A DNA stretch of 64,000 nucleotides from Streptomyces sp. 11x1. GTDB taxonomy: Bacteria > Actinomycetota > Actinomycetes > Streptomycetales > Streptomycetaceae. The number at the start of each line of letters is the position of its first letter. The first letter of the stretch is position 1. Made by a program: the position numbers and the translations under genes. The DNA is taken from contig NZ_CP122458.1 in the NCBI RefSeq assembly GCF_032598905.1, positions 3,844,001 to 3,908,000 on the forward strand, read 5' to 3'. Positions 53,421-63,362 of this stretch are shown here, in pieces. The notes beneath the pieces were generated by a model. That model was not told where the DNA came from and did not search any database. It worked only from the letters and a program-made list of their open reading frames with translations.

Positions 53421-55175
53421 ATGAAGATCCACAAGTACGACACCGTCATCGTCGGCGCCGGCGGCGCCGGTATGCGCGCGGCCATCGAGTCCACGCAGCG
53501 CAGCCGCACCGCCGTGCTGACCAAGCTGTACCCCACCCGCTCCCACACGGGCGCCGCGCAGGGCGGCATGGCCGCCGCGCTCGCCAACGTGGAGGAGGAC
53601 AACTGGGAGTGGCACACCTTCGACACGGTCAAGGGCGGTGACTACCTGGTCGACCAGGACGCCGCCGAGATCCTGGCGAAGGAGGCCATCGACTCCGTCC
53701 TCGACCTGGAGAAGATGGGCCTGCCGTTCAACCGGACGCCCAACGGGACGATCGACCAGCGCCGCTTCGGCGGTCACAGCCGCAACCACGGTGAGGCACC
53801 GGTCCGCCGGTCCTGCTACGCGGCCGACCGCACCGGCCACATGATCCTCCAGACGCTCTACCAGAACTGCGTCAAGCACGGCGTGGAGTTCTTCAACGAG
53901 TTCTACGTCCTGGACCAGCTGATCACCGAGGTCGACGGCGTCAAGAAGTCGGCCGGTGTCGTGGCGTACGAGCTGGCGACCGGCGAGATCCACATCTTCC
54001 AGGCGAAGGCCGTGATCTACGCGTCCGGCGGCTGCGGCAAGTTCTTCAAGGTGACGTCCAACGCGCACACCCTGACCGGTGACGGCCAGGCCGCCGTCTA
54101 CCGTCGCGGGCTGCCGCTGGAGGACATGGAGTTCTTCCAGTTCCACCCGACCGGCATCTGGCGCATGGGCATCCTGCTGACGGAGGGCGCCCGCGGTGAG
54201 GGCGGCATCCTCCGCAACAAGGACGGCGAGCGCTTCATGGAGAAGTACGCGCCGGTCATGAAGGACCTCGCGTCCCGTGACGTCGTGTCCCGCTCCATCT
54301 ACACGGAGATCCGTGAGGGCCGCGGCTGCGGTCCCGAGGGCGACCACGTCTACCTCGACCTCACGCACCTCCCGCCGGAGCAGCTGGACGCCAAGCTCCC
54401 GGACATCACCGAGTTCGCGCGCACCTACCTCGGTATCGAGCCCTACACGGACCCGATCCCGATCCAGCCGACCGCGCACTACGCCATGGGCGGCATCCCG
54501 ACGAACGTCGAGGGTGAGGTCCTCAGCGACAACACCACCGTCGTCCCCGGTCTGTACGCCGCCGGTGAGGTCGCCTGCGTCTCCGTGCACGGCGCCAACC
54601 GTCTCGGCACCAACTCGCTGCTCGACATCAACGTGTTCGGGCGCCGGGCGGGCATCGCGGCCGCCGAGTACGCCCAGAAGGCGGACTTCGTCGAGCTGCC
54701 GGAGAACCCGGAGTCCCTGGTCGTCGAGCAGATCGAGCGGCTGCGCTCCTCCACGGGCAACGAGCGCGTGGCGGAGCTGCGGCGCGAGCTGCAGGAGACC
54801 ATGGACGCCAACGTCATGGTGTTCCGCACCGAGCAGACGATCAAGACGGCCGTCGAGAAGATCGCCGAGCTGCGCACGCGCTACAAGAACGTGGCGATCC
54901 AGGACAAGGGCCGCCGGTTCAACACCGACCTGCTGGAGGCCGTCGAGCTGGGCAACCTGCTCGACCTGGCCGAGGTCATGGCCGTCTCCGCGCTGGCCCG
55001 CAAGGAGTCCCGCGGTGGTCACTACCGCGAGGACTACCCCAACCGCGACGACGTCAACTTCATGCGTCACACCATGGCGTACCGCGAGGTCGGCGACGAC
55101 GGCTCCGAGACCGTCCGCCTCGACTACAAGCCGGTCGTCCAGACCCGCTACCAGCCGATGGAGCGTAAGTACTGA
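53421..55175 (+). CDS. sdhA: Succinate dehydrogenase flavoprotein subunit
   Basis: A 584-residue flavoprotein oxidising succinate to fumarate. The dinucleotide fold opens [39 protein letters not shown] holds the covalent-FAD His. Further motifs: [35 protein letters not shown] and [20 protein letters not shown] near the C-terminal half. The ATG at 53421 is preceded by GGGGCTGAGG; longer starts are rejected as they begin in sdhD. It overlaps sdhB by one base (TGATG). Confidence 0.97.
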   Translation: MKIHKYDTVIVGAGGAGMRAAIESTQRSRTAVLTKLYPTRSHTGAAQGGMAAALANVEEDNWEWHTFDTVKGGDYLVDQDAAEILAKEAIDSVLDLEKMGLPFNRTPNGTIDQRRFGGHSRNHGEAPVRRSCYAADRTGHMILQTLYQNCVKHGVEFFNEFYVLDQLITEVDGVKKSAGVVAYELATGEIHIFQAKAVIYASGGCGKFFKVTSNAHTLTGDGQAAVYRRGLPLEDMEFFQFHPTGIWRMGILLTEGARGEGGILRNKDGERFMEKYAPVMKDLASRDVVSRSIYTEIREGRGCGPEGDHVYLDLTHLPPEQLDAKLPDITEFARTYLGIEPYTDPIPIQPTAHYAMGGIPTNVEGEVLSDNTTVVPGLYAAGEVACVSVHGANRLGTNSLLDINVFGRRAGIAAAEYAQKADFVELPENPESLVVEQIERLRSSTGNERVAELRRELQETMDANVMVFRTEQTIKTAVEKIAELRTRYKNVAIQDKGRRFNTDLLEAVELGNLLDLAEVMAVSALARKESRGGHYREDYPNRDDVNFMRHTMAYREVGDDGSETVRLDYKPVVQTRYQPMERKY

Positions 55176-55954
55176 TGGCAACTCCGACTCTGGACAAGGC
55201 GGACGCGGCAGGCAGCCCCGAGCCCGGCTTCGCCAACTCCCCGTACATCACGGTCACGTTCCGCGTGCGCCGCTTCAACCCCGAGGTCGCGGCCGAGGCG
55301 GTCTGGGAAGATTTCCAGCTGGAGATCGACCCCAAGGAGCGCGTCCTCGACGGTCTGCACAAGATCAAGTGGGACGTGGACGGCACGCTGACGTTCCGCC
55401 GTTCCTGCGCCCACGGCATCTGCGGGTCGGACGCCATGCGGATCAACGGCAAGAACCGTCTGGCCTGCAAGACGCTGATCAAGGACATCAACCCCGAGAA
55501 GCCGATCACGATCGAGCCCATCAAGGGCCTCACGGTCCTCAAGGACCTGGTCGTGGACATGGAGCCGTTCTTCCAGGCGTACCGGGACGTGATGCCCTTC
55601 CTGATCACGAAGGACACCAACGAGCCGACGCGTGAGCGGTTCCAGACCGCCGAGGACCGTGAGCGCTTCGACGACACCACGAAGTGCATCCTCTGCGCCG
55701 CGTGCACGTCCTCGTGCCCGGTGTTCTGGAACGACGGCCAGTACTTCGGTCCGGCCGCGATCGTCAACGCCCACCGCTTCATCTTCGACTCGCGCGACGA
55801 GGCCGGCGAGCAGCGGCTGGAGATCCTCAACGACCGTGACGGCGTGTGGCGTTGCCGTACGACGTTCAACTGCACGGACGCCTGCCCGCGCGGTATCGAG
55901 GTCACCAAGGCGATCCAGGAGGTGAAGCGGGCGCTCATCACGCGCCGCTTCTGA
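55175..55954 (+). CDS. sdhB: Succinate dehydrogenase iron-sulfur subunit
   Basis: A 259-residue subunit with three clusters. [2Fe-2S] Cys lie in RRSCAHGICGSDAMRINGKN with the following LACKTLI. [4Fe-4S] in TTKCILCAACTSSCPVFWN and [3Fe-4S] in CRTTFNCTDACPRGIEVTKA. It passes electrons from SdhA to the quinone site at SdhCD. Last gene of the operon, 30 bp before a terminator. Confidence 0.97.
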   Translation: MATPTLDKADAAGSPEPGFANSPYITVTFRVRRFNPEVAAEAVWEDFQLEIDPKERVLDGLHKIKWDVDGTLTFRRSCAHGICGSDAMRINGKNRLACKTLIKDINPEKPITIEPIKGLTVLKDLVVDMEPFFQAYRDVMPFLITKDTNEPTRERFQTAEDRERFDDTTKCILCAACTSSCPVFWNDGQYFGPAAIVNAHRFIFDSRDEAGEQRLEILNDRDGVWRCRTTFNCTDACPRGIEVTKAIQEVKRALITRRF

Positions 55955-55984
55955 TCCCGTCGCGGCAACGGCCGCGGCAACGCG

Positions 55985-56022
55985 TGAGGAAGGCCCGCAG
56001 GATCACCTGCGGGCCTTCCTCA
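55985..56022. terminator. Terminator of sdhCDAB
   Basis: Perfect 17-bp arms (core AAGGCCCGCAGG / CCTGCGGGCCTT) close a 4-base loop ATCA, 30 bp past sdhB. It is the clearest stem-loop terminator in the window besides 22709-22740. Confidence 0.92.
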
Positions 56023-56159
56023 TGCTCGGGGCGTGCGCGGCGGGCATGCGACCCGGGGCTGCCCACGCACGAGGGCCCCGTCCCCGCGCGGAGCCTTGGG
56101 GGAAGCTCCGGGGTGGACGAGGCCCTTCGGTCGATCACCTGAACGGCGATCCTCCGCAC

Positions 56160-56423
56160 TCAGCCGCGCAGGACACGACCCTGCGAGTCGGTGCGGTCGT
56201 TGCTCGTGAGGAACAGGATGCCGTCGATCAGGGACCAGAAGCCCAGACCACCGCAGGTGAGGAGCTGGGCGACGCCCACGCCGACGGAACCGACGTAGAA
56301 ACGACCGATGCCGAGCGTGCCGAGGAAGAGCTGCAGAATGCCGGCGACGATCTTCGACTTGTCGGAGTACGGGCGACCCTGCGGGTCGTGGCCGAAGGGA
56401 GCGTCAGGGGTGGGGACGGTCAT
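56160..56423 (-). CDS. TM2-domain membrane protein, short paralogue
   Basis: An 87-residue protein with a TM2 domain: [40 protein letters not shown] and GFWSLIDGILFLTSNDRT. Two TM helices are joined by a turn. The ending RTDSQGRVLRG matches the paralogue at 57.1-57.6 kb. The family function is unknown. An imperfect hairpin at about 56071-56126 lies just beyond its stop codon. Confidence 0.85.
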   Translation of the reverse strand: MTVPTPDAPFGHDPQGRPYSDKSKIVAGILQLFLGTLGIGRFYVGSVGVGVAQLLTCGGLGFWSLIDGILFLTSNDRTDSQGRVLRG

Positions 56424-56736
56424 GGAAGTAACTCCTGGATTACTGACTGAGATACCGAAGCGGACTGCTCCGGGAGCGATCACAGGAGGAAAGGCGTGGC
56501 AGAGAACCTGCTGCGTTCGGGCACGGCGAACACCGGCCAGCGATCGAGCACGACGTAATCCCCCGTCATCCCCCCTGTAGCTGTTGCAGCGTAATGAGAC
56601 GTGAGGGGCGGATGGGAGTGGATCCGGGCGATCGTTCCGATTCCGTGATCCGATTCCAGCCAACTTGCGACAACTGAGCAACATAAAGCGGGCGTAAGGG
56701 ATTTACGGGGGTCGCGCGGGCTCAGTACGGGTCGAC

Positions 56737-57144
56737 TCAGTACAGGTTGCGGACGATCGTCCACGTCACGGCGATGCCCAGGATCAGGGCCTGGGTGCGC
56801 GGCCTCAGTTCGGGGCGCCAGCGGCGGCCGCGCAGCCCCTCGACGAACCAACGGCCGAGCAGGACCAGGGCGAAGGGCGCGGCGAGCAGCAGCACCCGGT
56901 TGTCGTGCCAGGCCGCGGTGAACTGGCCGTGCATCAGGTCGTACACCATGCGGGTGCCGCCGCAGGCGGGGCAGAGCAGCCCGGTGACGTAGCGGAACGG
57001 GCACTGGGGCAGCAGATGGCCGGGCTCGTGCGGGTTGGTGCCGTAGACGTACGCGGCGCCCGCCAGCCCGGCGGCGGCCACCGCGAGGGGAGCCGCCGCC
57101 GGATGCCGGAGGGTGGTGAGGCCGCGCTCAGCCACGCAGGACAC
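56737..57144 (-). CDS. DUF2752-family membrane protein
   Basis: A 135-residue membrane protein with three TM helices. The DUF2752 signature [20 protein letters not shown] (Cys-rich) followed by [20 protein letters not shown] is intact. The family function is unknown. The start overlaps the TM2 gene's stop by 17 bp (GTG 57144); a GTG at 57135 gives 8 bp. It belongs to an operon with the TM2 protein upstream. Confidence 0.87.
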   Translation of the reverse strand: MSCVAERGLTTLRHPAAAPLAVAAAGLAGAAYVYGTNPHEPGHLLPQCPFRYVTGLLCPACGGTRMVYDLMHGQFTAAWHDNRVLLLAAPFALVLLGRWFVEGLRGRRWRPELRPRTQALILGIAVTWTIVRNLY

Positions 57145-57625
57145 GTCCGTTGGAGTCCGTGGTGTTGCTGCTGGTGAGCAGGATGATGCCGTCGACCAGC
57201 GCCCAGATGCCGAGGCCGCCGCAGGTGAGGAGCTGTGCGACGCCGAGACCGACGTGACCGATGTAGAAGCGGCCGACGCCGAAGGAGCCCAGGAACAGCG
57301 AGAGGACGCCCGCGACGATCTTCGACTTGTCGGAGTACGGGCGGCCGTACGGGTCGTACCCGTACGGGGCGTTGGGGTCGCCCGTGTACGCGCCGCCCGG
57401 CGTCGGGGGCACCTGGTAACCGCCCTGGGGGTAACCGCCCTGCTGCGGGTAGCCGCCCTGCGCGGGGTAGCCGTAGCCGGGCTGGCCCGCGCCCGGCTGC
57501 TGGTAGCCGCCCTGCGGAGCCCCGTACGGGCCGGCGCTCGGCTGGCCGGGGGCGGCGTTCGGGTACCCGTATCCGGGCTGCGGCGGCTGCGGGGGCTGAG
57601 CGGGCTGCTGAGGCTGCTCGGTCAC
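57128..57625 (-). CDS. TM2-domain membrane protein with Pro/Gly/Gln/Tyr-rich N-terminus
   Basis: A 165-residue membrane protein. The first 85 residues are a low-complexity PQ/GY region ([19 protein letters not shown]). The TM2 domain follows: [40 protein letters not shown] and [17 protein letters not shown]. It is a paralogue of the 56.2-kb protein, with DUF2752 between. Start ATG at 57625. Confidence 0.9.
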   Translation of the reverse strand: MTEQPQQPAQPPQPPQPGYGYPNAAPGQPSAGPYGAPQGGYQQPGAGQPGYGYPAQGGYPQQGGYPQGGYQVPPTPGGAYTGDPNAPYGYDPYGRPYSDKSKIVAGVLSLFLGSFGVGRFYIGHVGLGVAQLLTCGGLGIWALVDGIILLTSSNTTDSNGRVLRG

Positions 57626-57774
57626 GGTACTGACTCCTGCGTGTTGTTTGCTTGAGCGGCTGAAAACTCTATGGGCTGTCCGTCATATTGCAGGAGGCAA
57701 GGGCCCGGAGAGAAGTTGTTACTTCGGCCGGTCCCGCCCCGACTCCCGCATGTGGGCGGAGTCACAGCCCCTGA

Positions 57775-58279
57775 TCACAGTTGGCTGAGGATCGTCGGGT
57801 CCGTGATCTCCGTGTCCTTGGCGAGCAGCATCGCCTTGCTGAGGATGACAGCGAGCATACGGTCGCCCTCGAAGGGGAGATAGCCGGTCTGCGGGGTTCC
57901 GTTCCCGTCGGTGACGGTCGACTTGGGAACGATGCACAGATAGCGGTCGTTCGGGGGCATCAGGATACTGCCGGAGCCAAGATGGATCCGGTACGTGTAC
58001 AGCTTGCCCTCGACCTGGAGGAACCGCCCGTCGAACGTGCACCGGTCGGCGATCGCGAGCCGGGGGACGCGCCGCTCCAGCAGCACCCGACGGGTCTCGG
58101 CAACGCTGGCCCGAAGGCTGGCCCGGACGCTGGTCCGAACGCTCGGCCGATGCCAGGAGTACGACGACCCGACGCCGGATCAGCTCCCGCACCGTCATCC
58201 GCTCCTCGGCGAGTTCGACCGCCCGGCCGTCGCCCCGCACCCCACTCGCCGTCTCTTCGACGAACGTCACCGTTGCCAC
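57775..58279 (-). pseudogene. Remnant joining a conserved N-terminal fragment to a DUF4132/DUF7737 C-terminus
   Basis: Two partial genes are joined out of frame. From the GTG at 58279 a clean N-terminal part reads TVTFVEETASGVRGDGRAVE and LAEERMTVRELIRRRV, then degenerates at about 58166 (VVLLASAERSDQ). In another frame from about 58150 to 57775 a well-formed end follows: LLERRVPRLAIADRCTFDGR, YRIHLGSGSILMPPNDRYLC and LSKAMLLAKDTEITDP, typical of the C-terminal domain of DUF4132-type proteins. Between the two, a large part of the original gene or genes is gone. The GTG gives no long product. Confidence 0.65.
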
Positions 58280-58317
58280 GGCAGGACAGCAGGGGGCCGC
58301 ACTGACAGGACCGACAC

Positions 58318-59076
58318 TCAGTCCATGTCCTCCGACATGGGCTCGTACTCCTCCCACGCCTCCGGGTCCTTCTCCACGGCGCCGAGCAGCCGGTCGAACG
58401 CGACCTCGTCGTAAAGGATCCCGGAGTACTCCTCGCTGACCCGGTTCCCGTTGATCACGGCGGTGGGTGTGCCGGGTCCGCGCGGGTCGGAGCCCGCCTG
58501 CTCGTAGGCCTTCTCGGACCTGGTCACGAAGTCGCGGTACTTCATGGTCTTGACGGCGGAGTCGAACGCCGGAACACGCAACCCCTCCACCTCGGAGGCG
58601 AGTTCGAGCAGATACGCATCGGTGAAGCCGTCGACGATCTCCTCCGGCTGGTTCTCGTAGAGCACGGCGTGGTACTCGGCGAACTTGCCCTCCTCCAGCG
58701 CGGCGCGCAGGGCGTTGACGGCCTTCTTCGAGCCGCTGCCCCCCACTCTGTCGTCCAGGAAGGAGGCGAGGGTGTACTCGGTCACCACCGTGCGCCGCAG
58801 CGTCCGGTCACGCGCGGCCGGACCTCCGCCGGTCTGCTCGTACTCCTCGCAGTAGGGGCAGCGCGGGTCCTCGTAGAGACGGAGGGTGACCGGCGCGTGC
58901 GGATCCCCGACACGGATCGTCGTACCGTCGGCATCCAGCTCCTCGGGCAGCTCCCCCAGGCTTTCGTACGCCGGCTTCCGCTCCACCGAGGTGGCACGCT
59001 CACCGCATCCACCGAGCAGCAGCCCCAGCACCACGACCACCACGGCCGTCACCCGTCTTCTCCGCGCACCCACCAT
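58318..59076 (-). CDS. DsbA-like thioredoxin-fold lipoprotein
   Basis: A 252-residue exported lipoprotein with lipobox LLLGGC (Cys about residue 24). The thioredoxin-fold domain contains the redox motif CPYC in YEDPRCPYCEEYEQTGGGPA, a helical insert (AVNALRAALEEGKFAEYHAV) and the cis-Pro segment GTPTAVINGNRV. It may act as a disulfide oxidase/isomerase in the exported space. The ATG at 59076 starts MVGARRRRVT. Confidence 0.9.
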   Translation of the reverse strand: MVGARRRRVTAVVVVVLGLLLGGCGERATSVERKPAYESLGELPEELDADGTTIRVGDPHAPVTLRLYEDPRCPYCEEYEQTGGGPAARDRTLRRTVVTEYTLASFLDDRVGGSGSKKAVNALRAALEEGKFAEYHAVLYENQPEEIVDGFTDAYLLELASEVEGLRVPAFDSAVKTMKYRDFVTRSEKAYEQAGSDPRGPGTPTAVINGNRVSEEYSGILYDEVAFDRLLGAVEKDPEAWEEYEPMSEDMD

Positions 59077-59377
59077 CGAGAACGCCCCTCCCCCACTCGC
59101 GGACGGGCCGGATCACAGCCTGCGCGGCTCCCCTCCCTCAGCACCCGTCGTCCTCGCCCGGAACACCCACGGGCCTGGCATGTCCGCGTACTGTACGACG
59201 TCCGGCGCTGCCCCGGCACTCGGAAAAAGACCTCTCCCGTCCCGTACAACCCTCGCGACCCTCAACAAGTCTTCTCCTTAAGCCTGTTCGGCGCGTCAGC
59301 GAAAGTCCGTTCGCCTCGCGATCGCAGCGCGGCCGCGTGCACAAATGTGCGGATATCCGGGCAGGGCACCCCTACCA

Positions 59378-59403
59378 GCGCGGGGCCCCAGCGGGCCCCG
59401 CGC
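59378..59403. other. Strong hairpin just before the FG-GAP gene's ribosome site
   Basis: GCGCGGGGCCC-CAGC-GGGCCCCGCGC, a perfect 11-bp stem with a 4-base loop, ends seven bases before AGGAG (59411-59415) of the downstream gene. In the 343-bp leader (59077-59419) it is the only striking structure; it could attenuate or modulate translation. Confidence 0.6.
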
Positions 59404-59419
59404 CCACCGCAGGAGACGC

Positions 59420-60796
59420 ATGTTCACGCGCAGGAACACCCGCCTGGTTCTCGCGACGGCCGCGGCCGTGTCGCTGACCGGCGGACTGCTCGGCCTCTCG
59501 ACCGGCACCGCGAGCGCCGCCCCCGCGAAGTACGCCGACGATTTCAACGGCGACGGGTACCGGGACTACGCGACCACCGACTGGGGGTCGTTCACGGTGA
59601 CGTACGGGACGGCGACCGGCCCCGGCACCAAGACCAAGACGTTCACGCAGAACAGCGCGGGTGTGCCGGGGAAGTCCGGCGACGCGGGCGGCTACGGCGA
59701 CGGATTCGGTGAGGACCTCGCCGCCGCCGACCTCAACCGTGACGGCTACGCCGATCTGGCGGTCGCCGACCGCAGCGAGAAGGTGAGCGGGAAGGTCAGC
59801 GCGGGCGCGGTCACCATCATGTGGGGCGCCAAGTCCGGTCTCGGGACCAAGGCGACCAGGCTCCCCCTCAAGGCCAAGTCCCATCTCAGCTTCGGCAATG
59901 AGCTCGAGACCGGCGACTTCGACGGCGACGGCAAGGCGGACCTGGCGGTCGCCGACGGCATCGACACCGTCCACATCTACCGGGGTGGTTTCACCAAGAC
60001 CGGCAAGACGGGAAAGGTCACCCGGCACACCCGCTCGAACCACGCCCGCACCCTGGAACCCACGGGGCTCGTCGCCGGGAAGGTCACCAGGGACAAGGCC
60101 ACCGACCTGTACGTCCTCGGCCAGGGCTACCGCAAGAACAAGATGACCCAGGACGCCTGGTTGCTGCGCGGCGGCAAGACGGTCAGGTGGAGCGACAAGC
60201 TGGTCGCGATCAACAACACGGAGCCGGACTACGACCCGACCGGCGTCATCGCGGACTTCGACAAGGACGGCTACGGCGACCTTGCGGTCGGCGACACGTC
60301 GTACAACAAGGGCGCCGGCTCGGTGGTCGTCGTGCGCGGTGGGAAGAGCGACCCGACCACCAAGTACCGCCTCACCCAGGCCACTTCCGGCGTCGCCACG
60401 GCCGCGACGAAGAGCGACGGCTTCGGGTACGAGCTCTCCGCCGGCGACACGAACCGCGACGGCTACGCGGACCTCGCGGTGGGCGTTCCCGGGGAGAAGA
60501 TCGGCTCGGCAAAGGACGCGGGCGGCTTTCACATCCTGCGCGGCGGCAGGAAGGGCTTGTCCGGCACCGGCTCCCAGTGGTTCAGCCGGACGACGGCGGG
60601 AGTGCCGGGCAACCCCGAGGAGTACGGGATGTTCGGCTCCGCCATCCGCCTGCGCGATCTCGACGGCGATGGCGACAAGGACCTCCTGGCCGGCAGCGTG
60701 AACCGCGCGACGAGCCTGCATTTCCGAGCGGGCGCGTCCGGGATCACGAGCGACATCGTGACGGAGCTGAGCCTGACCCCGACCTTCCCGCAGTAG
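59420..60796 (+). CDS. Secreted FG-GAP/VCBS repeat protein
   Basis: A 458-residue exported protein. A signal peptide (LVLATAAAVSLTGGLLG ending TASAAP) precedes about seven FG-GAP-type repeats, each with a D-x-N/D-x-D-G calcium loop: DDFNGDGYRDYATT, ADLNRDGYADLAVAD, GDFDGDGKADLAVAD, ADFDKDGYGDLAVGD, GDTNRDGYADLAVGVPGEK and RDLDGDGDKDLLAG. These build a beta-propeller like integrin alpha. No catalytic domain is attached. AGGAG before the ATG supports the start. Confidence 0.92.
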   Translation: MFTRRNTRLVLATAAAVSLTGGLLGLSTGTASAAPAKYADDFNGDGYRDYATTDWGSFTVTYGTATGPGTKTKTFTQNSAGVPGKSGDAGGYGDGFGEDLAAADLNRDGYADLAVADRSEKVSGKVSAGAVTIMWGAKSGLGTKATRLPLKAKSHLSFGNELETGDFDGDGKADLAVADGIDTVHIYRGGFTKTGKTGKVTRHTRSNHARTLEPTGLVAGKVTRDKATDLYVLGQGYRKNKMTQDAWLLRGGKTVRWSDKLVAINNTEPDYDPTGVIADFDKDGYGDLAVGDTSYNKGAGSVVVVRGGKSDPTTKYRLTQATSGVATAATKSDGFGYELSAGDTNRDGYADLAVGVPGEKIGSAKDAGGFHILRGGRKGLSGTGSQWFSRTTAGVPGNPEEYGMFGSAIRLRDLDGDGDKDLLAGSVNRATSLHFRAGASGITSDIVTELSLTPTFPQ

Positions 60797-60891
60797 GACT
60801 ACTGGTCCGGCGCGCGCGTGGGGCGTTGCCGCTTGGCTGGATTGCATCCAACTCCCGTGACGGATGGGGCGGTTGATCACACACTGCCTCC

Positions 60892-61695
60892 ATGACCAAC
60901 CTGAGGAAAGCCGCGGCCGCACTGTCGGCCGCGGCCGCGATCCTGATCGCGACACCCCCCACGGCCTCGGCAACGCCCGCCCCGCACGCCCCCTCCAGCC
61001 ACACGTACGGCGGCACGCTCGTCCGGGAGAACTTCGACCGCCTCCCCCTCGGCCCGGTGACACGGGGCCGAGGCTGGACCACCGACACCTCCGACGGCAC
61101 CCTGACCGTCGCCCCCAGCACCACCGGCCACGGCCGTGAACTCCGCGTCCACACCGAGGGCAACGGCCGCGCCTTCATGGTCCTGTCCGACCTCGCCCCG
61201 CGCGGCAACAGCTTCTGGGCCCGTGTGCGGCTGCGCGTGACCGAGTTCCCGATCGCTCCGGACTGGGCCCACTGGACCCTCGCGGAGGCCTCCGGCCACG
61301 ACTCCCCCACCCTGGTCCGCCCCCTCGGCGGCCAGTACGCCCCCACCGACAAGGGCAACTTCTGGGGCGTCGGCTCGGACCTCGGCCCGACGGGTGACTG
61401 GACGGCGTGGAAGACCACCTCGCCGGCCGTAGCGGGGAAGTGGCAGTGCGCGGAGTTCCACCTGGACGCCACCGACAACCGCGTCACGGTCTACTTGAAC
61501 GGCGTGCCCCAGCCTGACCTGACCGTCTCCACGAAGAACCACGGCGGCACGCCGGACGACTTCACCTTCCCCACCTTCGACAAACTGAAGCTGGGCTGGC
61601 AGCTGTACCAGGCGAACCCGGCCCCGGCGACGTTCGAAATGAGGATGGACGACATCGCGGTGAGCACACGACGGGTGGGCGGCTGCGCGGACTGA
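60892..61695 (+). CDS. Secreted protein with a carbohydrate-active jelly-roll-like domain
   Basis: A 267-residue exported protein with signal peptide (AAAALSAAAAILIATPP ending TASATPAP). The mature chain contains LVRENFDRLPLGPVTRGRGW, NSFWARVRLRVTEFPIAPDW, PLGGQYAPTDKGNFWGVGSD and YLNGVPQPDLTV. The beta-rich pattern with NFD...W recalls jelly-roll polysaccharide lyases or carbohydrate-binding proteins. I do not recognise active-site residues. An enzyme on plant or microbial polysaccharide is possible; confidence in function is low. Confidence 0.75.
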   Translation: MTNLRKAAAALSAAAAILIATPPTASATPAPHAPSSHTYGGTLVRENFDRLPLGPVTRGRGWTTDTSDGTLTVAPSTTGHGRELRVHTEGNGRAFMVLSDLAPRGNSFWARVRLRVTEFPIAPDWAHWTLAEASGHDSPTLVRPLGGQYAPTDKGNFWGVGSDLGPTGDWTAWKTTSPAVAGKWQCAEFHLDATDNRVTVYLNGVPQPDLTVSTKNHGGTPDDFTFPTFDKLKLGWQLYQANPAPATFEMRMDDIAVSTRRVGGCAD

Positions 61696-61698
61696 CCA

Positions 61699-61783
61699 AG
61701 GGGGCCGCACACCACGCTTCTGCTGTTCTCGAAGCCAAGGCTCCCGAGGGGGTCGCTCGTTCTCTCCGAACGGGCGGCCCCCT
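61699..61783. terminator. Bidirectional hairpin between convergent genes
   Basis: AGGGGGCCGC and GCGGCCCCCT form the outer arms with further inner pairing (GAACGGGC region). It lies between the secreted jelly-roll gene and the ATPase gene and can end both transcripts. Confidence 0.6.
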
Positions 61784-61786
61784 CGC

Positions 61787-62239
61787 CTATACGCCCGGGA
61801 AACGCCACTCCGCCCACACCTCCTTGCCACCGCCGCCACGGCGCCCGTTGACCACGAGGTAATGCCCCCATTCGTCGGCGCACGCCCTGGACAGCCACAG
61901 ACCCCGCCCGCTCTCGGCATCGAGCCCCGGCCTTGGCCTCTCGCGCGGCAGACACGGGTTGTTGTCCCACACGCTCAACCGCAGCCGCCCGTCGGCGCGC
62001 AGGAGCCGTACGGCGACCGAATGCTTCGTATGAGCAAGGGAGTTCGTGACCAGCTCGGAGGCGACGAGTTGAGCGTTGCCGAGAACGGTCGGGCCAGCCT
62101 CGTAGGAGGTGAGCACCGCTCGCACGTGAGCGCGAACGATACGGGGGCCAAGGGGCGAGTGGGGGATCCGGAGGGCGTACTCCCAGTCGTTGGTGAGCGG
62201 GGTGTCTGCGAAGGATGCGCTGAGGGCGAGATCGGCCAT
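61787..62239 (-). CDS. RsbW-like anti-sigma-type ATPase (HATPase_c)
   Basis: A 150-residue GHKL-type ATP-binding protein. The N-box is VASELVTNSLAHTKHSVAV, then LRLSVWDNNP (G1) and AESGRGLWLSRACADEWGHY (G2). No receiver or H-box is present. Streptomycete proteins of this type usually neighbour an XRE regulator and a DUF397 protein, as here. A GTG or ATG at 62239 starts MADLALSASF; longer starts have no support. It may regulate the XRE protein or a sigma factor. Confidence 0.9.
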   Translation of the reverse strand: MADLALSASFADTPLTNDWEYALRIPHSPLGPRIVRAHVRAVLTSYEAGPTVLGNAQLVASELVTNSLAHTKHSVAVRLLRADGRLRLSVWDNNPCLPRERPRPGLDAESGRGLWLSRACADEWGHYLVVNGRRGGGGKEVWAEWRFPGV

Positions 62240-62499
62240 GGAGGCAACTCCTCTGTGAGGTACGGCGAGGGTCGATGACGTGCACGGAGGGGCCACAAGC
62301 AGGCCGAGACGGACAGATCAGCGTGTGACGTGGGCGGTGGCTCTGCCGCCTACGCGGCGCTGTGCGCGGGCAAGGCGGTGCACTTCCTGAAAACCAACGT
62401 CACGTTGAGTAGCAGTTGCGATACTGAAGATAGAGGTTGGGAGTAGGGTTACTACCTACTACGGATAACCATTACTCCAACGAGTGAAGGGCGGGCAGC

Positions 62500-63351
62500 A
62501 TGCCGCCAAGGGCAGCAGCGACGGAACGACAGCAGCGTCTTGGTGCTGAGCTGCGCAAACTACGGCAACGTGCCGGTCTGAATTCCCGCGAGGCAGGCGA
62601 GTTGCTCAACGTCAACTCGGCGCGCATCAGCTCCATCGAAGCCGGGCGCTTCGGGGTCAGCGCGGATCGGGTCCGCATGTTCGCCCACAGCTACGGCTGT
62701 TCGGACGACACATACATCGAGGCCTTGGCGGCCATGACCGCAGGCCGGGCCCGGAACTGGTGGGACGAGTACCGCGAGACCCTCCCTTCCGGCCTGCTCG
62801 ATCTGGCCGAGCTAGAACACCACGCGAAGGCGATCCGCACCGCCCAAGTTGCGCACATCCCAGGCCTGTTCCAGACCGTCGACTACGCGCGCCTGGTCTT
62901 CCGGCAGTCCATCCCGCAGCTGTCCCCGCCAGAAATCGAGTACCGCGTCTCCCACCGCATCAAGCGCCAGGGCATCCTTTTCGCGGCCAACCCGACCCCA
63001 TACACCGCGGTCATCCACGAGGCAGCTCTACGCATGCGGTTCGGTGACCGCGACGTGACGCGTGGACAGTTGGAGCAGGTCATGGAAATGAGCGAGCTGA
63101 ACCATGTGACCGTGCTGGCCATCCCGTACACCGCCGGCATCTTCCCCGGCGCCGGACAGACCGTCCTGTACGCCGATGGTCCGGTCCCTCAACTGGACAC
63201 CGTGCAACTCGACGCCGAACATGGGTCCGTGTTCCTCCACGCCGACCTCCAGCTGGAGAAGTACCGCACCTTCATGACCCGCTTCGAGGCGGTCGCCCTC
63301 AAGGAGTCCGCCTCCCGAGACCTGATCCGCGAGATCATCAACGACCTCTGA
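62500..63351 (+). CDS. XRE-family regulator with DUF5753 domain (WhiJ-like)
   Basis: A 283-residue DNA-binding protein. An HTH_31 domain at the N-terminus (LRKLRQRAGLNSREAGELLN, SARISSIEAGRFGVSADRVR) precedes the DUF5753 effector-like domain (AKAIRTAQVAHIPGLFQTVD, YARLVFRQSIPQLSPPEIEY). Its partners are the flanking ATPase and DUF397 genes. In S. coelicolor such sets (WhiJ/BldB-related) act in development. The 260-bp divergent spacer before it is AT-rich, with repeats of TACTAC around 62450-62470. Confidence 0.93.
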   Translation: MPPRAAATERQQRLGAELRKLRQRAGLNSREAGELLNVNSARISSIEAGRFGVSADRVRMFAHSYGCSDDTYIEALAAMTAGRARNWWDEYRETLPSGLLDLAELEHHAKAIRTAQVAHIPGLFQTVDYARLVFRQSIPQLSPPEIEYRVSHRIKRQGILFAANPTPYTAVIHEAALRMRFGDRDVTRGQLEQVMEMSELNHVTVLAIPYTAGIFPGAGQTVLYADGPVPQLDTVQLDAEHGSVFLHADLQLEKYRTFMTRFEAVALKESASRDLIREIINDL

Positions 63352-63362
63352 AAGGCTCCGAA

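Noticed and set aside
53394..55181. Minus-strand frame of nearly 600 codons opposite sdhA
   Set aside because: A shadow of the highly conserved flavoprotein; translation has no family resemblance.
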